This document shows positions 24,328-32,690 of a DNA stretch of 64,000 nt, in pieces. The stretch spans positions 15,827 through 79,826 of the forward strand of contig CALKWZ010000076.1 in the NCBI GenBank assembly GCA_938003985.1, written 5' to 3'. The notes under the pieces were generated by a model, which was not told where the DNA came from, did no database searches, and saw nothing but the letters and a program-made list of their open reading frames with translations. The position numbers were made by a program, and so were the translations under genes. This DNA comes from an uncultured Verrucomicrobiota bacterium (GTDB taxonomy: Bacteria > Verrucomicrobiota > Kiritimatiellia > CAIQIC01 > Lenti-01). Position 1 is the first letter of the stretch; every line of letters begins with the position of its first letter.

Positions 24328-24723
24328 GGCCTCAACCTAGCCGCCTCGCCCGCCCCCCGGCAAGCCGAAACCCACCCGCCGTCCCCGCCCCCGCCGCAAC
24401 CGAAACGCCGGGGTGGGGGCGCCGCGGCTCGCCACGGGCGCTCGTGATGCGACGAAAATTCCAGAATACAAACCTGTGCCGCCCCCACGAAATTATAAGA
24501 CAGTAAACTTATGCGTCATTTTGTGGAAATTTTCCGCATAACTTTCATTCAACGCTTTTACTGGTGTTCTCGCCCAATGCCTGCTAGTATCAGATTTGAG
24601 ATGAAAGAAAATCCGGTTCATTCTCAAAAGACATGGATCTAGTTGCCGGAATATCTGCCAACAGGCACGGCAATAATGAGTTATAATTATTATCTTGCAT
24701 AATCGGTATCAATTGATACTCTC
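24328..24723. other. AT-rich intergenic region at the left border of the accessory island
   Basis: 396 bp with no gene. Base composition shifts abruptly from GC-rich (to about 24440) to AT-rich. Possible -10 boxes TATAAT (24682-24687) and GCATAAT (near 24697) precede the toxin gene, but no convincing -35 was found. There is no integrase, and no copy of the tRNA-Ser 3' end was seen here. Confidence 0.5.
24706..24719 (+). promoter_or_regulatory. 14-bp palindrome at the start of the TAC operon (likely operator)
   Basis: GTATCAATTGATAC is a perfect palindrome ending 4 bases before the toxin ATG at 24724. It covers the ribosome-binding region and lies just after possible -10 boxes. Antitoxins of this kind usually repress their own operon through such a site, so it is the natural target of the HTH antitoxin. 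Confidence 0.6.
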
Positions 24724-25077
24724 ATGAGCAGAAACTATGAGCAACCGATTCCGGCCGCATGGCGAAAAGCCGTTGTCAAGGTGCTTCGAAGCGGCGACAA
24801 GACTCGAATTATCAGCACGGTAGAGTCGAAAAATGATTGGGAAAGCACGTTTCCGGAGAGTTGGTGGCATGACCGCCCTGAAGCCATGGCCCGGGCTTTG
24901 GATGTCGATGGCATTGTCGGAAAACATGTCACGGATATGGATCCGCCCTGCGAAGCCTATGCGTTTTGGTTCCACTACGAAAAACGACAGATGTACGGAA
25001 AAATCGGGCTCTTGCCCAATGGCGACGTAGTCATCATCTTTTCGAGCCACGTTCCGCGAAAAGGGAAGAAATTATGA
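24724..25077 (+). CDS. Putative toxin of a toxin-antitoxin-chaperone module
   Basis: A 117-aa protein I cannot place in a family with confidence. It begins MSRNYEQPIPAAWRKAVVKV and ends YGKIGLLPNGDVVIIFSSHV plus a basic tail (PRKGKKL). The closing beta hairpin and overall layout recall small BECR-fold mRNA interferases such as MqsR, where a strand-rich C-terminus carries the basic residues, but this is a weak likeness. Role by position: it is the first gene, joined by an ATGA overlap to an HTH antitoxin that is in turn overlapped by a SecB-like chaperone. It lacks a Shine-Dalgarno, which fits low toxin output. The toxic activity is inferred, not seen. Confidence 0.6.
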   Translation: MSRNYEQPIPAAWRKAVVKVLRSGDKTRIISTVESKNDWESTFPESWWHDRPEAMARALDVDGIVGKHVTDMDPPCEAYAFWFHYEKRQMYGKIGLLPNGDVVIIFSSHVPRKGKKL

Positions 25078-25604
25078 AGAAACGGAAAACCCCGCCTGTC
25101 CCGGGTTGGATGGCCATCACCACGAAGCAGCCGGTGTTCATTCCCAATGCCACCGGCTACGGCGTGGCCGAAACCGTCATGCAGGAGGTTCCCGCCTGGA
25201 AGGATCCCAAGACGGGCCAAATCTACTTGGATGGAACGGCCCATGAGATTCTGGATGCGGTCAAAGCGCGGCACCTCGGAATTCTGCTGCCGGAGCAATT
25301 GCGGGATTTGCGGAATTCCATCGGGATGACCCAGAAGAAGATGGCCGAGTTGCTGCAGTTGGGGGAAAAGACCTGGACGCGCTGGGAAACCGGTGCGGAG
25401 CGGCCGTCCCGATCCATGAATCTTCTCCTGTGCGCCCTCCACGAGGGCAAAATCGATGTCGGCTATCTCCGCTCCAAGCGGCAGATGCCGGCGCTCGATG
25501 AGCTTGGACGATGGGAGATGCCCGAACAAAAAGCAGGGGTTTCCTATCAGACTCCTAAACCAACTCTGGGAGAGCCCGATGAAAGCAAAACTGGCGCCGC
25601 TTAA
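25074..25604 (+). CDS. HTH antitoxin (MqsA/HigA-like) with C-terminal extension
   Basis: A 176-aa protein. Residues 72-122 are a helix-turn-helix of the MqsA/HigA type (LRDLRNSIGMTQKKMAELLQ then LGEKTWTRWETG). The preceding segment, EVPAWKDPKTGQIYLDGTAH, lines up with the YgiT-type zinc knuckle of MqsA antitoxins ('VPA..C..CGE.Y'), but both expected cysteines are absent. Residues about 130-176 (from YLRSKRQMPALDELGRWEMP) form a Pro-rich tail, the place where antitoxins of TAC systems carry their chaperone-addiction (ChAD) segment. It overlaps the toxin by ATGA and the chaperone by 26 bp. It likely neutralises the toxin and represses the operon. Confidence 0.8.
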   Translation: MKKRKTPPVPGWMAITTKQPVFIPNATGYGVAETVMQEVPAWKDPKTGQIYLDGTAHEILDAVKARHLGILLPEQLRDLRNSIGMTQKKMAELLQLGEKTWTRWETGAERPSRSMNLLLCALHEGKIDVGYLRSKRQMPALDELGRWEMPEQKAGVSYQTPKPTLGEPDESKTGAA

Positions 25605-26064
25605 GTGCCATGGATACTTCGTTACGGGGTTGATGATTGCGGCGAATCCCGAATACGACAAAAAGAAACCGAACGCCCTGCTGTTTGGTGATCTGCAAAT
25701 CGATTCGACGGCAAAGCCGGTATCCAAGAAGTTCGACGGAAGACTTTGGCAAGTCATCCTGCAGATGCAGCAGAACGTTGGGCCGGACAAAAACACGCCC
25801 TACAACTTTTCGGTCACAGTGGTGGGCCACTTCGAGGTTCATCCAAAGTATCCGGTCGGAAAAGCGCAGCAATTGGTGGAGATAAATGGCAGTTCAATTC
25901 TATACAGTTCTGCCCGGCAAATTTTAAGAGATGCCATGCACAACGGCCCGTTTCCGGCGCTTGACTTGCCGACGGTCAGCTTCTTTGATGCCGAGCCCGA
26001 TTTGCCGGCGAAGAAAATCGTAGCGGAAGCCTCGGCGAACTGCGGCGATAAAACCGGAAAATAA
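25579..26064 (+). CDS. SecB-like chaperone of the TAC module
   Basis: A 161-aa protein. The ATG at 25579 has a gggagag ribosome site and lies inside the end of the antitoxin gene. The segment INGSSILYSSARQILRDAMH then NGPFPALDLPTVSFF matches the conserved SecB helix-turn region ('ILFPYAR..I......G.FP.L.L.P..F'), and the earlier strands (YNFSVTVVGHFEVH) fit SecB's beta sheet. Solitary SecB-like chaperones next to a toxin-antitoxin pair define TAC systems such as M. tuberculosis HigBA-Rv1957 and CmdTAC. There they bind the antitoxin tail and protect it from proteolysis. A general export role is less likely, given the tight coupling to the antitoxin. Confidence 0.85.
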   Translation: MKAKLAPLKCHGYFVTGLMIAANPEYDKKKPNALLFGDLQIDSTAKPVSKKFDGRLWQVILQMQQNVGPDKNTPYNFSVTVVGHFEVHPKYPVGKAQQLVEINGSSILYSSARQILRDAMHNGPFPALDLPTVSFFDAEPDLPAKKIVAEASANCGDKTGK

Positions 26065-26094
26065 GGCCGCGTCCGCAATAAAAGGCCCCCCCCT

Positions 26095-29000
26095 ATGTCG
26101 AAGAGGAAAAAGCAGATCGCAAACGCTGAAGGTCAACTCAATCTGGCCCTGACGGGCGATACTTTTGCTGGGCCTGCTGAAACCAACGGCGTCTTTTCTC
26201 TCGCTTACCTGTTAAGACAATTGGAGCAGTCGCCATCTTTCGCCGCCCAATCCGATGCGGCGGTCGCTTATGAATTGGTCTGCCGGTTGTATCGGCAACA
26301 CGGCGTGGCTCTTAAAAGGCAGAATGAAGCCTTTACCTGTTCCACTTTTCTCGAACCTGTCCTGGACTCGCTCGGCTGGCATCGGATTCCCCAGCAATCT
26401 ATGCCGAGCAGCATGGAGACCCGGAAGCGTCCGGACTATTGTCTTGTCACCACTGAGCAAGCCTTCATGGAGGCATCGCGTGCCGATGCCGTGAAGTTAT
26501 TTCAGCTTAGCGCCACCGTCTTGGAAGCTAAGAAATGGGGGCACCCTTTGGACCGGATGTCCTCCGGAGAAACCCCGGGTTGGTTCCCTAGCCAGCAAAT
26601 CCAAGACTATTTGAATCACGCGAAAGACGCGACGGGGCATCGGTTCTTCGACTGGGCCATCCTCACGAACGGCGACGAATGGCGTCTTTACTGTGAACAA
26701 TCCGCCGTGGGGGCCTACTTCAGTTTCCATCTCGTTCGCGATGGCCAGTTGTGTACGGAGGACGAGTTCAGGCTTTTCTTCACGCTTTTCCGGGCTGCCG
26801 CCTTTGATCGCTCGCCGGAAGGCCTTTGTTTTCTCGATTCCGTGCGCGAGCAGTCGTTGCGGGCGCAGGGCGAACTAGAGCTAAATCTACGCAAGCGCAT
26901 CTTTGGCGTTCTTGAAGACCTTGGCACTGCGTTCGCAAATCGGGAAGAAAACGGCTTGCACGAGGCTGATTACCCCAAGGTCTACGAAGTTTCCTTGGTC
27001 TTTCTATATCGCCTTTTGTTTGTTCTCTATGCGGAGAGCCGGGGGCTCCTGCCCGTTCGCGAGTATGGCGCAGGGGCGAATCGCCGTTATCTAAACGATT
27101 TTTCCTTGGCCCGCTTGGCTGGCAAGTTGCGCGACAGTTCCCATTATCAAGACAATGCGTTTTGCCAGCTATACGAGGAATTGCTGCACTTGTTTGAGCT
27201 GATTAACGGCACGTTTCCTTCGCGAAATGCGTCTCTCAAGGTCACCCGCTACAACGGCGGGTTGTTTAGTCTGCGGGCGCACGAAGAAATTGGACGTTGG
27301 CGGATCGGGGACCGGGACTTGGCCGATATTCTCAGGCAATTGATATATGTCCAGCCGCCCGCTCGTTCCCGCGAGGCTCAACGACAGATCAGCACTCGGG
27401 AAGCGATTGATTACAGCACGCTGGAAGTCCGCCAGCTCGGCGACATCTACGAGGGCCTGCTGGGCGCGCACTTCGAAAAAGTCGAAGATCGCCTTGAGTT
27501 GCGGAACGAGAACGGCGAAAACCATCGCTCCGGGATATTCTACACGCCCGATTGGATCGTCCAGTTCCTCGTAAACGAAACCTTGTTGCCGTTGCTGTCA
27601 GAAATCGAGCGGTCGCCCGACGTCCAGCGAGCCTTGCAGGCTCGTTCAGAGGAGCGAAAACGGGACAATTCTTTCGCGTTCGGCGTGCTCAACCTCAATC
27701 TCGTCGATCCCGCCATGGGCAGCGGCCATTTTCTGGTTCGCGCGACGGAATGGCTGGCCGACCACATCATGAGCCATCCCACGACCCAGCCGATGACGAT
27801 GCAAATCATTGGTCAGGGTCAAGGCCAAATCAGCCGGGAAGAAATTATCGCGCGCGGCAAGATTCCCGTGGCCCCCGGAATTTCCCAGGAACAGGCGGAG
27901 AAGGCTTATTGGCGCCGCCGCGTCGTAGAGGCCTGCATCCATGGCGTAGATGTCAATCCCATGGCAGTCGAGTTGGCGAAACTCTCGCTGTGGCTGACTT
28001 GCATCGCGGCCGACGAACCCCTCAATTTCCTAGACCACCACTTGCGAAAAGGCAATGCCTTGCTGTCGGTCGCCCCCGATGAGCTCAAGTTGGCGCCGGA
28101 TGGACAGGAGACGTTCGATCTCGGGGAAAGGCTTCACGACGTTCTCTCCGGCATTATCCGCGACACGCTTGCCATCGAAAGGCAACCTAGCACGGAAATG
28201 GAAGCCGTGAAGGATAAGGAACGGCTATGGAAGGATTTGAGGTTGCGGCTAAAACCTTTCCTTGATCTGTCGGACCTCTGGATTTCCATGTTGGATGGAG
28301 TGCCCCTGGTCGAGATGGAATATCTGTCCGTTGCACGTCTGTTGCTGGGCGACCAGACTCTTACAGGACCAGAAAAGCGAGATGCCAAGCGGCGCCTGGA
28401 TTCCATTGCTGTAGCGCTAGCGTCGAAGAAGGCGGACCTGATGCCCTTCCACTGGCGGTTGGAATTCCCGGATGTTTTCTACGACGAAAGCGGGGAGGTA
28501 TCGCCCCCGAACCGATGCGGATTCGATGCCATTCTCGGCAATCCCCCGTATGTGTCCATCCACACGGCGAAAGAGATTGGCAACCGCAAGATGCGCGATG
28601 CCTTGGAAAAACGCGCGGGCTATCTGGAAGACCTCTATGTCCATTTCACCGATCTTGGTTTCCAACTACTGCGCAAGGGCGGCGGGTTCGGGTTCATTGT
28701 ATCGGACACTTTCTTTACGCTGGCCTCCAAGTTCCGCATGCGAGAAATACTCCAGAGGAATTCGCTCGACTGGCTCGGTCAATGCGATCCCTTCGATGCC
28801 ACGGTAGACGCAGCGGTTTTCGTTGCCCGCAAGCAGGTGCCCGAGGCAAACCATCGCTTCCGCTTTGTTCAAGCCAGGCCCCGCAAGCGACCCGACGGTA
28901 CTCGCACCGTGCCCGATGAGAACTTGGAAAAACTGTCGCAAACCAATGCTCTTGCATGGAATGAACCCGCAACGCTGACGCCGTTCGGCGATGTCTTCCA

Positions 29001-30570
29001 TGCCACGGTGGCCGAGTTGCGGCTTCATGAAATTCCGCTTTCCTTGCATGCCGCGGCCCACAAAAAGGTATTTTTCGAGCCCCGTCCTGGCACTCTGCAC
29101 CTTTTCGACCGCTTCAACGCCAATGTGAAGGAGCTTGTTGCGGAATGGTGGGAGAAGATTGAAGACTCTCGCGAATTCAGCGCCAACCTTCCTGAAATCC
29201 AAGCCTATCACCGCACCTTGCGCCCCGGCGACATCTCGCTAGTCGGGCTTGTGGCGGAAGGTGGGCAAGGAATGCGCACGGCCAACAACGCCCGTTTTCT
29301 AGCCTATCTCGACGGCACCCCGCAGGCAGAGGAAATCAAGGAGAAGTCGCGGGCATGGTCTGCCTCTTGGCTGGCGAACGAACGGGTTGGATCAACTTTC
29401 CGCGAACTTTTGCAACAAGCGGGTGGGGACGCCGCTCGACCGACTGCCAACCGGCCCGCATGGGAAGCCGCCGTGCATGGTCTTCGCGAGCGATTCACGC
29501 CCGCCCAACTGGGCTTGGGCCGAACCTTCCTTTTCCGCATTGCGCCGCCGGACCTCGTTGCCGGGGCAGAGGATTTCGCCTATTCCTTCTTGCGCCGCAA
29601 GGCGGAACTCCTTGTGCATTGGCAGGGACGGTCGGAATTCATGGGCTTTTGGGACGACAAGATGGAGATTGGCGGGAATTTTGTGGCCCATTCGGACTGT
29701 CGCAAGGCCAAGACCATTTCGGACGCGGATTTCTGCGAGCTTTGCCAGCACCTGCAGCTTTGGGTCAGACATGAAAACGCCGTGAGGAAACCGTCGCAGC
29801 GCATTCCTAAAGAAGCCATAGGCTTGCGATCTAGTGAAGACTACTCCGATCCGGCTGACGCTCCGCGAATCGCCGCGATTTATAATGGCCTTTTGGGCCG
29901 CGCCCAATATGTCCCATTCCGGAAGGGGGACCCCGAAGGAAGCCGGTGGCTGGACAACGAACCGCTCTTTTGCGATTGGTCAAAATCATCTGTGGATTGG
30001 CTCTCAACAGATAATTCTGCACGCTGGCAGGGTCATCGATTCTTTTTCCTTCCAGGTGTTACATGGACCGCCGTAGCTAATCATGTCGCGCTTAAATCAA
30101 GGTTCCAAGAGCCATGCGTATTTGATGCCGATAGTATGAGGCTTACTCCGTTACCAAGCACTCTTTCGGCTGAAGCATTCGTGGCGATTCTTAACAGCGA
30201 TGTCTTCAGTTACTTCAAGATGCGATTCGTTCAACACACGCAAAAGTGGGAAATCGGGAATTTGCGTCAGATGCCCATTGTGATGCCAAATAAGAGGCAA
30301 CAGGACTCGCTTGCGAAACTGGCCTCGCTTGCGATGGCCGCAAAACGGCATGAGTTTTCGGGAACATCCCCCGACAATGATTTGGTTGCGCGTGTTCGCG
30401 TAATTAGTGCGCGGCTGCGTGCGGATGGGCCAGATTATTTGCAGCCCAGCGCCCAAGGATTATTGCTGGCAGGCCCCAACGATTGTCTGGAAGTGATCGA
30501 AAAAGCCATCAACTGGGAAGCCGAAAAACTCTACGGCGTTGAAGGCCTTGGCCCATTCGACGAATTTTAA
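26095..30570 (+). CDS. Type IIG restriction enzyme/adenine methyltransferase (Eco57I-like)
   Basis: A 1491-aa single-chain restriction-modification enzyme. The N-terminus holds a PD-(D/E)XK nuclease: RPDYCLV (D114) and VLEAKKW (E144, K146). A long helical connector follows. The gamma-type N6-adenine methyltransferase has the SAM motif LVDPAMGSGHFLV near residues 536-548 and the catalytic ILGNPPYVS near 814-822. The C-terminal third is the target-recognition region, with a DSFF-like IVSDTFFTLASKFRM before it. All motifs are intact, so it may both cut and methylate. It begins 30 bp after the chaperone gene on the same strand. Codon use and lower GC suggest acquisition by transfer. BREX PglX is related, but no BREX partners are present. 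Confidence 0.9.
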   Translation: MSKRKKQIANAEGQLNLALTGDTFAGPAETNGVFSLAYLLRQLEQSPSFAAQSDAAVAYELVCRLYRQHGVALKRQNEAFTCSTFLEPVLDSLGWHRIPQQSMPSSMETRKRPDYCLVTTEQAFMEASRADAVKLFQLSATVLEAKKWGHPLDRMSSGETPGWFPSQQIQDYLNHAKDATGHRFFDWAILTNGDEWRLYCEQSAVGAYFSFHLVRDGQLCTEDEFRLFFTLFRAAAFDRSPEGLCFLDSVREQSLRAQGELELNLRKRIFGVLEDLGTAFANREENGLHEADYPKVYEVSLVFLYRLLFVLYAESRGLLPVREYGAGANRRYLNDFSLARLAGKLRDSSHYQDNAFCQLYEELLHLFELINGTFPSRNASLKVTRYNGGLFSLRAHEEIGRWRIGDRDLADILRQLIYVQPPARSREAQRQISTREAIDYSTLEVRQLGDIYEGLLGAHFEKVEDRLELRNENGENHRSGIFYTPDWIVQFLVNETLLPLLSEIERSPDVQRALQARSEERKRDNSFAFGVLNLNLVDPAMGSGHFLVRATEWLADHIMSHPTTQPMTMQIIGQGQGQISREEIIARGKIPVAPGISQEQAEKAYWRRRVVEACIHGVDVNPMAVELAKLSLWLTCIAADEPLNFLDHHLRKGNALLSVAPDELKLAPDGQETFDLGERLHDVLSGIIRDTLAIERQPSTEMEAVKDKERLWKDLRLRLKPFLDLSDLWISMLDGVPLVEMEYLSVARLLLGDQTLTGPEKRDAKRRLDSIAVALASKKADLMPFHWRLEFPDVFYDESGEVSPPNRCGFDAILGNPPYVSIHTAKEIGNRKMRDALEKRAGYLEDLYVHFTDLGFQLLRKGGGFGFIVSDTFFTLASKFRMREILQRNSLDWLGQCDPFDATVDAAVFVARKQVPEANHRFRFVQARPRKRPDGTRTVPDENLEKLSQTNALAWNEPATLTPFGDVFHATVAELRLHEIPLSLHAAAHKKVFFEPRPGTLHLFDRFNANVKELVAEWWEKIEDSREFSANLPEIQAYHRTLRPGDISLVGLVAEGGQGMRTANNARFLAYLDGTPQAEEIKEKSRAWSASWLANERVGSTFRELLQQAGGDAARPTANRPAWEAAVHGLRERFTPAQLGLGRTFLFRIAPPDLVAGAEDFAYSFLRRKAELLVHWQGRSEFMGFWDDKMEIGGNFVAHSDCRKAKTISDADFCELCQHLQLWVRHENAVRKPSQRIPKEAIGLRSSEDYSDPADAPRIAAIYNGLLGRAQYVPFRKGDPEGSRWLDNEPLFCDWSKSSVDWLSTDNSARWQGHRFFFLPGVTWTAVANHVALKSRFQEPCVFDADSMRLTPLPSTLSAEAFVAILNSDVFSYFKMRFVQHTQKWEIGNLRQMPIVMPNKRQQDSLAKLASLAMAAKRHEFSGTSPDNDLVARVRVISARLRADGPDYLQPSAQGLLLAGPNDCLEVIEKAINWEAEKLYGVEGLGPFDEF

Positions 30571-30589
30571 CGGCCACTGATGACCGGAG

Positions 30590-30691
30590 ATGTTTATAGG
30601 CGCGCAGCTCATCGAGGGGGAAGTCGCCAGGGGTGCGTTCGTAGGTCCAGAAGGCAGAGTCGTTGAGGGGGGCGAGTTTGTACGAGGTGAA
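30590..30691 (-). pseudogene. Fragment similar to the C-terminus of the GIY-YIG/RAMA protein
   Basis: The minus strand encodes FTSYKLAPLNDSAFWTYERT followed by PGDFPLDELRAYKH, without a start codon and between stop codons in other frames. It resembles the end of the GIY-YIG protein at 31163-31855 (NGWEFWNYQRAPGDWVPLDA). It is probably the remnant of a paralogous or exchanged C-terminal domain. Confidence 0.5.
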
Positions 30692-30719
30692 ATTGCGCGA
30701 TGCTGTTGCCGAGTGTATA

Positions 30720-31160
30720 TCAATCCCGCCTGACTGCATTATCAAGGTAATCAAGGATTCTCCGATTGGTATATTTGCCGGCAAGCTCGAACAGGTGCAT
30801 GCCGCGCACGTATTCAACGATTTCGCCGGTTGAGAAGGGCGGAGTTGCCTGATCTTCACAATCGACTTGCCAGTCGATGCCTTCGGTTGTTTGGAGTCAG
30901 ATGGCGATCATCTCGTACTGCTCCAGCTTCTCGACGTGGGCAAGAATGAGGGCATCGATCGTATGCTCGTAGACGTCCCACAAGACGGACTGCTCGTATT
31001 GGATTTGGACGCAAACCTCTTCCCACGTGTTTTTGAGACCCGTGTCGTCGCCAAGTGCAAGGGAATCGGTCAATTTTCGTAGCTCACGAGCGGTTTTTCG
31101 GGCGATGGCGGACGACACCCGCAGGGCCAACGCGCGCACAACCTGTTCTTCGACATTCAA
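30720..31160 (-). pseudogene. Helical protein gene interrupted by an in-frame TGA
   Basis: From a possible TTG start at 31158-31160 one frame encodes 87 helical residues (NVEEQVVRALALRVSSAIAR ... LEKLEQYEMIAI-like end), then TGA at 30897-30899. It then continues in the same frame for 58 well-formed residues (LQTTEGIDWQVDCEDQATPP ... EIVEYVRGMHLFELAGKYTN) to the next stop at 30720. The unbroken composition on both sides suggests one original ORF of about 146 residues with a single premature stop, perhaps TGG to TGA. No family was recognised. It follows the GIY-YIG gene with the start two bases past that stop. It could also be read as a real 87-aa gene. Confidence 0.5.
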
Positions 31161-31162
31161 CG

Positions 31163-31855
31163 CTAGCTTCTCAGCGCGTCGAGGGGGACCCAGTCGCCGG
31201 GGGCGCGCTGGTAGTTCCAGAATTCCCAACCGTTGCAGGTGGGGCGTTTGCAGGCGGCGGCGGCGGCGAGCGAGGGCGAGTTGTATAGCTTGCCGGCGTA
31301 GCGGATGGTGCCGTCGCGGCGCACGGTGGCCTTGAGGATCTTGCCCTTGAAATGGGCGCGGAGGGGAAACGCCGTGGTGACGTATTTGGCGAGGGGCGGG
31401 GTGCGGCCATCTTTCTGTTCCTTGGCGGCTTTGCGGCGAGCGGGATCGGGCGCGGTGAGCATGTCGAAAACGGAATCTTCGAAATCCCGCTTCATGTCGC
31501 GCAGGAAGATGGGGCGGAGGTCGCTGGACCGGGCGAATTGTCCCTTCTGCTTGTTGCCGGCGGGCTTGACGGTGCGGAGGATGAGGGCTTCCAGCTCGCG
31601 CAAGTGGCGGTCGCCGATGGTGAGGTAGACGGAGAAGCGGTCCCAGGAGTCGGCGTGACGGTCGCGGAGGTGCTGCTTGAGGCGGTTGCGGAGGTTGGTG
31701 GCGAGGCCGACGTAGTAGAGCTTGCCCTTGCGGTAGAGGACGTAGATGCCGTGGCGCCCCCGCACGTACTGGCGGATGATGTTCTGGTATTCCTCGAGGG
31801 CTGCGCGGGAGATGTTTTCGAGGTGCTGGCAAACGAGCTGGGCGTTGCGTTTCAT
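31163..31855 (-). CDS. GIY-YIG nuclease with RAMA/DUF4357-like C-terminal domain
   Basis: A 230-aa protein. Residues 35-101 form a GIY-YIG nuclease: HGIYVLYRKGKLYYVGLATN (GIY 36-38, YVG 48-50), NLRNRLKQH with the catalytic Arg, LRELEALIL with the metal-binding Glu (E87), and an Asn near 101. The C-terminal 70 residues (FKGKILKATVRRDGTIRYAG, then LYNSPSLAAAAA and NGWEFWNYQRAPGDW) resemble RAMA/DUF4357 domains, which accompany restriction enzymes and may sense DNA or its modification. It is intact and transcribed towards the type IIG gene. A role in restriction or DNA processing fits the context, but the target is unknown. Confidence 0.8.
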   Translation of the reverse strand: MKRNAQLVCQHLENISRAALEEYQNIIRQYVRGRHGIYVLYRKGKLYYVGLATNLRNRLKQHLRDRHADSWDRFSVYLTIGDRHLRELEALILRTVKPAGNKQKGQFARSSDLRPIFLRDMKRDFEDSVFDMLTAPDPARRKAAKEQKDGRTPPLAKYVTTAFPLRAHFKGKILKATVRRDGTIRYAGKLYNSPSLAAAAACKRPTCNGWEFWNYQRAPGDWVPLDALRS

Positions 31856-31972
31856 ACGGATGAGAAGTCTAGCGCGCCGCGCGGATGCTGAAAAGCGGAA
31901 ACCGCGTGTCGCGATTCCCGGAGAACGAGCTCTCGCGGTGGCAACGAGGGGAAGCGGTCGGGAGGCTCAGAA

Positions 31973-32065
<93 letters not shown>

Positions 32066-32155
32066 GCAAAATCACATCAACTCATATCACAGAGCTTTCC
32101 CCGCCCCGGCCAAGGCCGGGGCGAGGCCTCGCCCCGCTGTCATCAGCGGGGCGGG

Positions 32156-32194
32156 CAAGCGGGCGCGATCGGCCACTCCGCCACCTCTCCGCAA
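32156..32194. repeat. 39-bp exact duplicate of the 5' half of tRNA-Ser
   Basis: Positions 32156-32194 repeat 32031-32069 exactly, 125 bp apart. The unit runs from the tRNA-Ser anticodon stem to four bases upstream of its 5' end. Between the copies is a GC-rich stretch of hairpins (GCCCCGGCC/GGCCGGGGC, and CCCCGC/GCGGGG). The second copy cannot fold into a tRNA. Confidence 0.9.
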
Positions 32195-32252
32195 CAGGCT
32201 AAATTCAGATTTCAAGCATCCCGGCCGTCGAGCCCGGGATTCCGGCCGTTCC

Positions 32253-32282
32253 GGCCCCGCCGGGGCCGGCTACAGCAAATCC
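32253..32282. repeat. Hairpin with tail gctacaRcaaatcc, copy 2
   Basis: GGCCCC-gcc-GGGGCC followed by ggctacagcaaatcc, matching the layout at 23316-23345. It lies between tRNA-Ser and tRNA-Leu. Confidence 0.55.
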
Positions 32283-32295
32283 GAAACATCGCAAT

Positions 32296-32381
32296 TGGTA
32301 CCGGAGAAGGGACTTGAACCCATACGCCCGTGAAGGCGCCAGATTTTGAGTCTGGTGCGTCTGCCATTCCGCCACTCCGGC
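32296..32381 (-). tRNA. tRNA-Leu (CAA anticodon)
   Basis: The minus strand begins GCCGGAGTGGCGGAATGGCA, has the anticodon arm CCAGACTCAAAATCTGG (CAA), a class II variable arm, GGTTCAAGTCC, and ends CTCCGGT-A-CCA with CCA encoded. It reads UUG leucine codons. Confidence 0.95.
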
Positions 32382-32690
32382 ATTCTCAATGGCACGCGAA
32401 ACCTATCCGCCCCGCGCCGCCGGCGCAAGTCAAAAGAAGGGGGGTTGGGTTTACGAGTGAAGAGTTCAAAGTTCACGGTTCAAGGTTGGGGGGCGGGGGG
32501 AAGGGGAGAAGAGTTCAGAGTTCACGGTTCAAGGTTCAAGGTTGGGGAGGGGCACGGTGGTGCGTGGGCGGCGTGCGGGCTTCGTTCGTAGTCCAGCCTT
32601 CAGGCTGGATTTTCGCGCAGGCATGCCGCCGGGGCCACAGGCCGCAGGGCAAAATGCGCTGGATTTTCGGCGGGGAAGGGGGAGAATGGC
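32382..32690. other. Non-coding spacer with direct repeats and a UUCA-loop hairpin
   Basis: No gene is seen in these 309 bp before cstA. It contains the TTCAAGG-type direct repeats listed separately and a short stable hairpin CCAGCC-ttca-GGCTGG near 32593-32608, followed by two ctggatttt-like phrases. The cstA promoter must lie here, but I could not fix it. Confidence 0.5.
32461..32546. repeat. Direct repeats of agagttcaRagttcacggttcaaggtt
   Basis: Two ~31-37-base units (32461-32491 and 32510-32546) share agagttca, agttcacggttcaaggtt and gggg, with internal TTCAAGG heptamers. They are separated by a G-rich spacer. This is a minisatellite-like, slippage-prone sequence. Confidence 0.7.

Noticed and set aside
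30897..30899. Selenocysteine or TGA recoding
   Set aside because: No SECIS-like hairpin was evident just after the codon and no selenoprotein family matches. Pseudogene or sequencing error is simpler.
32156..32194. Second tRNA-Ser gene
   Set aside because: Only the 5' half is present. There is no variable arm, T arm or acceptor partner.
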